Source: Dermatophilus congolensis (lineage in GTDB: Bacteria; Actinomycetota; Actinomycetes; Actinomycetales; Dermatophilaceae). From it: 64,000 nt of DNA. Positions 60,767 through 64,000 of this stretch are shown here, in pieces. Positions within the stretch are counted from its first letter, which is position 1. Each line of letters starts with the position of its first letter. The stretch is taken from positions 1-64,000 of the forward strand of contig JAUNUP010000009.1 in NCBI GenBank assembly GCA_030538115.1. Direction: 5' to 3'. Made by a program: the position numbers and the translations under genes. The notes beneath the pieces were generated by a model, which saw nothing but the letters and a program-made list of their open reading frames with translations, was not told the DNA's origin and did not search any database.

Positions 60767-60894
60767 GTCCCATGGCACTGGTGCCGGAAGGGGAGGGTGG
60801 AAACGAACATGTGCCATGGGACACCGCAGTTCGGTGGGGTCCCATGGCACATGTTTTGTATTTACGTCGTGTGCCAGCAGGAGTGCCATGAGAC
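60767..60894. repeat. Four-arm palindromic repeat, copy 3
   Basis: Arms are GTCCCATGGCAC (60767-60778), GTGCCATGGGAC (60811-60822), GTCCCATGGCAC (60839-60850) and GTGCCATGAGAC (60883-60894). Arms 1-2 match perfectly; arms 3-4 have one mismatch; loops are 32 nt each and the central gap is 16 nt. The inner arms extend to a 17-bp perfect dyad with ATGTT. The element follows the hydroxyquinol operon and is 53 nt from the convergent beta-helix gene. Confidence 0.85.
60806..60855 (+). terminator. Hairpin within repeat copy 3, possible operon terminator
   Basis: AACATGTGCCATGGGAC pairs perfectly with GTCCCATGGCACATGTT across a 16-nt loop; the downstream arm ends in and runs into TTTTGTATTT. This is a good intrinsic terminator for the hydroxyquinol operon, formed by inner arms of the four-arm repeat. 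It competes with the hairpins of outer and inner arms. Confidence 0.6.
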
Positions 60895-60946
60895 GGGGGT
60901 GTGGGACTCCCGTAGCGTGGCGCTAGCCGGCAGCGGCGTGGCTAGA

Positions 60947-62530
60947 TCACTTCAGCGTGGCGGTGGAGTTGCTGTCGCGCTGCACCTTGACGCCCTTGCT
61001 CGGGCTGATCGTCACGCTCGTGGGCGAGGCGGCAGTGCCGTTGAGCTGGAACACCTGGCCGGCGGGGAAGGTGTTGCCGGTGAAGGTGATGCCCTTGCTG
61101 CGCGTCACGACCACCGGGGTGGCGTTGTTGCTGATCGTGTTGCCCGAGAACGTGAAGTTGTCGGAGTCGTTGATCTTGAACAGCGCGCTGCTCGAGCCGG
61201 CGCGCACCCCGGAGAAGGTGTTGCCGGTGAACACGTTGCCACTCGGGCGGCCCGACTTGTTCGTGTACTGGGCCTTGTCGGAGCCGGAGAACGAGAACAC
61301 GGCGTTCGTGAGCGAGTCGCTGACGCGGTTGCCGGTGAACTTGTTGTTCGTCGATCCGACGGAGACGCGGATGCCGTACTTGGCGCCCGTGATGCCGTTA
61401 CGCGAGATCGTGGCGGCGTTCTGGTCGAAGATCGCGATGCCCGACCCGTTGGGGTGGTTGTTGACGACGTTGTTGGCGACGACGGCGTTGGTCAGGCCGC
61501 GGTGCAGCATGATGCCGTGCACCTGGCCGGCGGGGCCCTGCGCGTCGGGGTTGGGGCCGGTCCACGGCTTGAGGCCGTTGTTCTCGACGCGGTTCTCGGT
61601 GATCGAGATGTTGCCGCAGCGCTGCGAGCAGATGATGCCGTGGTTGCCGTTGTTGCTCGCGATGTTGCGGTTGATCGTGATGCCGACCGCGGCGTCGTGG
61701 CCGTTGAGGCCGTACATGACGTTGTTGACGTACTTGTTGCCGACGAACCGCTGGTTGCGGGTGCCCCAGTAGTACGTGCCCATGTAGTTGTTCGAGAACG
61801 TGCTGTTGGTCTGGTTGCCGGTGGCCGCGTCGGCGCCGCAGGCGGCGGGGTTGGCGCGGTCGCAGAAGCGGGTCTTGTAGGCGACGCCGTAGCTTTCGGC
61901 CGCGTAGTAGCCGAGGTTGGTGAAGACGGAGCGGTCGATGTTCAGCGTCGACTTGTGGGTCTTGCCGGCGGCGTCGCGGGTCGAGACGGCGCGCACGAAG
62001 GCGCGGCCACGCTGGGTGGCGCCGGTGACGTAGTCGGCCTTGGTGTCGGCCTTGCCGGCCTGGTCGTCCCACGAGGTGACGGTGACGCCGGTGGCGTTGA
62101 GGGTGCCGCCGTTCACCGTGATCGCGGAGACCTCGGTCTTGGCGTTGGAGGCGCGGCTGCGCAGACGGAGGGTGTTCACGTCACCGCCGAGGGCAGAGCC
62201 CCTGAGCGAGAGGCGAGCACCGTTCTGCAGCACGAGGTCGGCGTTGAGAGCCCACGTCTTGTTGGCAGTGTCGGTCTGCACGAGCGGGATCTTGGGGCAG
62301 GCGGCCACGATCGAGGAGAGCGTGTAGTCCTTGGCCGCGTTGAGGTAGATGGTGTTGCTGGTGTTGGCGTAGCGGACTCCGCTGCAGGCGGCTGCAGCGG
62401 GCGCGGTGGGTGAGGTCGGTGCCTGAGCGGGCGCGGCGGTCCCCCCGGCCGCCGTCGCCGTGCCGACCCCGCCGAACAAGCCGGCGGCGCTCAGGAGGAG
62501 CGTCGCCGTGGTGGCGAGACGTCGATTCAT
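60947..62530 (-). CDS. Secreted right-handed beta-helix protein
   Basis: A 527-residue exported protein. The N-terminal signal (RRLATTATLLLSAAGLFGGV, cleavage near AAGG) is followed by a long row of PbH1 repeats of the NxFxxNxx kind, for example FSNNYMGTYYWGTRNQRFVG, RNIASNNGNHGIICSQ, ENRVENNGLKPW and NTFSGVRAGSSSALFKINDS. The fold is that of pectate lyases and C5 mannuronan epimerases. A catalytic motif such as DPHD is not evident. The ATG follows AAGGAGTAACG. With the two genes upstream it suggests action on an extracellular acidic polysaccharide. Confidence 0.85.
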   Translation of the reverse strand: MNRRLATTATLLLSAAGLFGGVGTATAAGGTAAPAQAPTSPTAPAAAACSGVRYANTSNTIYLNAAKDYTLSSIVAACPKIPLVQTDTANKTWALNADLVLQNGARLSLRGSALGGDVNTLRLRSRASNAKTEVSAITVNGGTLNATGVTVTSWDDQAGKADTKADYVTGATQRGRAFVRAVSTRDAAGKTHKSTLNIDRSVFTNLGYYAAESYGVAYKTRFCDRANPAACGADAATGNQTNSTFSNNYMGTYYWGTRNQRFVGNKYVNNVMYGLNGHDAAVGITINRNIASNNGNHGIICSQRCGNISITENRVENNGLKPWTGPNPDAQGPAGQVHGIMLHRGLTNAVVANNVVNNHPNGSGIAIFDQNAATISRNGITGAKYGIRVSVGSTNNKFTGNRVSDSLTNAVFSFSGSDKAQYTNKSGRPSGNVFTGNTFSGVRAGSSSALFKINDSDNFTFSGNTISNNATPVVVTRSKGITFTGNTFPAGQVFQLNGTAASPTSVTISPSKGVKVQRDSNSTATLK

Positions 62531-62584
62531 CGTTACTCCTTGAGTGTTGGTGTTGCTTGTGATGTGGCGGTGTTGTCGTTGGGC

Positions 62585-63499
62585 TCAGCCGCAGCCGAGG
62601 CGTTTGCTGGATATCTCGAAGCCGCCGAAGCGGGTCTTCTGGTCGGTGGGAGTGGCCCAGGATTCGTCTCCGCCCCCGAAAAACGTGGAGAAGAACAGGC
62701 CTTCGATCCGCAGTTCAGGCGTGGCACGAAATTCGAGGCCGCCGGTGTTGAGCACCGGCTTGTCGTCGAGCCAGACCTGAACCGAGCCGTCTTGCGTACC
62801 GGGGGTGTTGAGGCGAACGTGCTGTTCGATGCACGACCATCGGCCGGTGGGCCAGCTCCAGGCGCCGCGTCCGATGGAGGTGCCGTGTTCGCTGGAGGTC
62901 GGCAGGTAGGCGTAGACCTCGCCCGCGCCGCCCTCGCGCCACATGTATCGGGTCGAGAAGCCGTCGGTGCCGTCGGGGATGTTGCCGCCCGAGGTCTGGC
63001 GGCCGCCGTAGAGGCCGGGGAGTTTGCCGCCCTTGACGAAGTCGAACCCGTCCGGAAACCAGACCCAGTAGCGCAGGTAGGCCTCGTCGAGGGGGCCGTC
63101 GGTGAGGGTCCAGTACGATTGCGCGCCGCCGTCGCTCGTGTCGTCGCTGCGTGCGGCGGTCTGGCTGGCCGAGCCTGCGGGGTAGTCGACCTCGACGTAT
63201 TGCCCGAACGGCTGCCCGGAGGCCGTGTGAAAGGTGAGCCGGTCGTCGCCGAAGTCGCCGCCTTGGCGCTCCGACATCGGCAGGCCGTGGGGTTTGCGCC
63301 CCGCGCCGGCTTCGTCGTTGAGAAAGCCGGTCATGGACTCGCCGGGCACGGTGGGTCCTCCGGACATGTCGGCTGAGGGAGATGTCGGCGACGTCGTCGG
63401 ACTCTCAGGGGTGTCGCCACCGGAGCAGCCGGCGGCCAGCGCGAGGGCCACAACGGCCCCCGCCCCTGCGATGCGAGGCAGCAGTCGCCCACGGATCAT
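62585..63499 (-). CDS. Lipoprotein resembling PL14-type polysaccharide lyases
   Basis: A 304-residue lipoprotein. The lipobox is ALAAGC (Cys25), then a Thr/Ser/Pro linker and a domain with LRYWVWFPDGFDFVKGGKLPGLYGG, FSTRYMWREGGAGEVYAYLP and the late LRIEGLFFSTFFGG. The YWVWF...KGGKLPGL pattern is that of alginate/glucuronan lyases of polysaccharide lyase families 14 or 20 (beta-jelly-roll). It probably degrades or trims a uronate-rich polymer at the cell surface. Its ATG overlaps the stop of the preceding gene by ATGA. It is upstream of the beta-helix gene. Confidence 0.82.
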   Translation of the reverse strand: MIRGRLLPRIAGAGAVVALALAAGCSGGDTPESPTTSPTSPSADMSGGPTVPGESMTGFLNDEAGAGRKPHGLPMSERQGGDFGDDRLTFHTASGQPFGQYVEVDYPAGSASQTAARSDDTSDGGAQSYWTLTDGPLDEAYLRYWVWFPDGFDFVKGGKLPGLYGGRQTSGGNIPDGTDGFSTRYMWREGGAGEVYAYLPTSSEHGTSIGRGAWSWPTGRWSCIEQHVRLNTPGTQDGSVQVWLDDKPVLNTGGLEFRATPELRIEGLFFSTFFGGGDESWATPTDQKTRFGGFEISSKRLGCG

Positions 63500-64000
63500 G
63501 CGCGCGCCTCCTGCTTCTCGGCGCGTGAAGAGGCCGTGTCGGCCTCTTTGTCGTCAGATCCGACATCTTCGCCCTGCGCGGTCGTCGCGGATGCGGAGGC
63601 TGCGCGACGGCGGCGCTCACGTACGGCTCGCACGCTTTCGTACACGATCGCCAGCGACACCATCGCGCCGGCGAACAGTCCGAGTCCGCGCGGGTCGGAG
63701 GGGGGCAGCACCTGGGCGTCGCCGAGGTCGGCTTCGCCGCACGAGGCCCGGGGGGCGCGCACGCTGCCGCCGTTGATCTGCGGCTCGCCGCCCACCGAGC
63801 GGATGCCGCACTCGCTTGCGTCGACGTCGACCGAGGTCAGCGTGGCGGCGCCGGTGAACTTGGCCCCGGTGACGGAGTCGGTGAACCGCGACGACTCGAC
63901 CACGAGGCCGGAGGAGGCCGAGTCGAGCCCGGTGGTGCCGCCGGTCGTGGTGATGTCGCGCAGCACGATGCCGTCGACGCCCTCCTGCACGCGCACGCCG
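63496..64000 (-). CDS. Membrane-anchored beta-helix protein (5' part outside window)
   Basis: Only the last 167 residues or so are seen; the frame continues past the right edge. The visible part has repeat-like strands (GIVLRDITTTGGTTGLDSAS, SGLVVESSRFTDSVTGAKF, TLTSVDVDASECGIRSVGG) of the right-handed beta-helix kind, then a transmembrane segment GLGLFAGAMVSLAIVYESV and a basic tail rich in Glu and Lys at the C-terminus. It would be anchored outside with its C-terminus in the cytoplasm. It is coupled to the lyase-like gene and is probably part of the same polysaccharide pathway. Confidence 0.75.
   Translation of the reverse strand, partial: GVRVQEGVDGIVLRDITTTGGTTGLDSASSGLVVESSRFTDSVTGAKFTGAATLTSVDVDASECGIRSVGGEPQINGGSVRAPRASCGEADLGDAQVLPPSDPRGLGLFAGAMVSLAIVYESVRAVRERRRRAASASATTAQGEDVGSDDKEADTASSRAEKQEARA

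Overview
The window is high-GC DNA (about two thirds G+C, strong G/C third-position bias, many GTG starts and ATGA gene overlaps). It looks chromosomal and comes from an actinobacterium. Gene families such as a wax-ester/diacylglycerol acyltransferase, DesK/DesR-like two-component genes, LolA-like lipoproteins with ABC transporters and DUF559/AbiEi-like proteins suit the Micrococcales (for example the Dermacoccaceae/Intrasporangiaceae side), but I cannot place the species. I saw no rRNA, tRNA, CRISPR array, insertion sequence or prophage.

Layout. 1-1.1 kb: a beta-glucoside-type PTS permease gene (partial) with a leader that looks like a complete BglG/LicT antitermination switch. 1.1-4.0 kb: a DUF1800/DUF1501 pair. 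4.2-8.5 kb: two alpha/beta hydrolases, a DsbA-like protein, a Nudix CoA pyrophosphatase and a pirin. 8.7-10.8 kb: two type II toxin-antitoxin pairs (RelE/ParE-like and MazEF-like) flanking a DUF4352 protein. 10.9-15.2 kb: an ABC exporter with its own histidine kinase and response regulator, then a DCC-family protein. 15.5-21.6 kb: a Uma2-type protein, a LolA-like secreted protein with an ABC transporter, paired fluoride channels and an MFS exporter. 21.7-25.4 kb: a DUF305 lipoprotein, a TPR/pirin operon and a secreted protein. 26.0-29.4 kb: a stand-alone A-PCP-TE NRPS-like synthetase translationally coupled to a VOC enzyme. 29.4-33.1 kb: a DUF418 membrane protein, an unrecognised protein and a PutP-type symporter. 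33.3-44.2 kb: a lipid/acyl-CoA region (unknown protein, WS/DGAT acyltransferase, thioesterase, acyl-CoA ligase, lipase-like hydrolase, amidohydrolase, MaoC hydratase, acyl-CoA dehydrogenase, IclR regulator). 44.5-48.0 kb: a SWIM-SNF2 helicase. 48.0-51.2 kb: a flippase and a CE4 deacetylase-GT2 glycosyltransferase fusion. 51.7-55.3 kb: a GPH sugar symporter, an FMN reductase and an AbiEi/DUF559-like protein. 55.4-60.8 kb: a LacI regulator divergent from a hydroxyquinol (resorcinol-type) degradation operon. 60.9-64 kb: secreted beta-helix proteins and a polysaccharide-lyase-like lipoprotein.

The most unusual feature is a repeat of about 125 bp present three times (44292, 56475 and 60767). Each copy has four short arms, alternately CCATGGCAC-like and GTGCCATGG-like, with near-constant spacing (about 32, 16 and 32 nt). 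Arm sequences differ between copies, but the partner arms change together, so the dyad is conserved rather than the sequence. One copy lies between the two predicted LacI operators of the hydroxyquinol locus and another closes the same operon, where its central arms form a 17-bp stem followed by a T-rich run.

How genes work together. The hydroxyquinol operon gives a short route from a phenol or resorcinol-like compound to maleylacetate and then 3-oxoadipate, apparently controlled by the LacI protein through two GCAANCGNTTGC operators. The 33-44 kb genes could activate, hydrate, dehydrogenate, hydrolyse and store acyl chains. The polysaccharide genes at 48-51 and 61-64 kb could export and trim an extracellular polymer. 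These pathway statements are inference from gene families and order.
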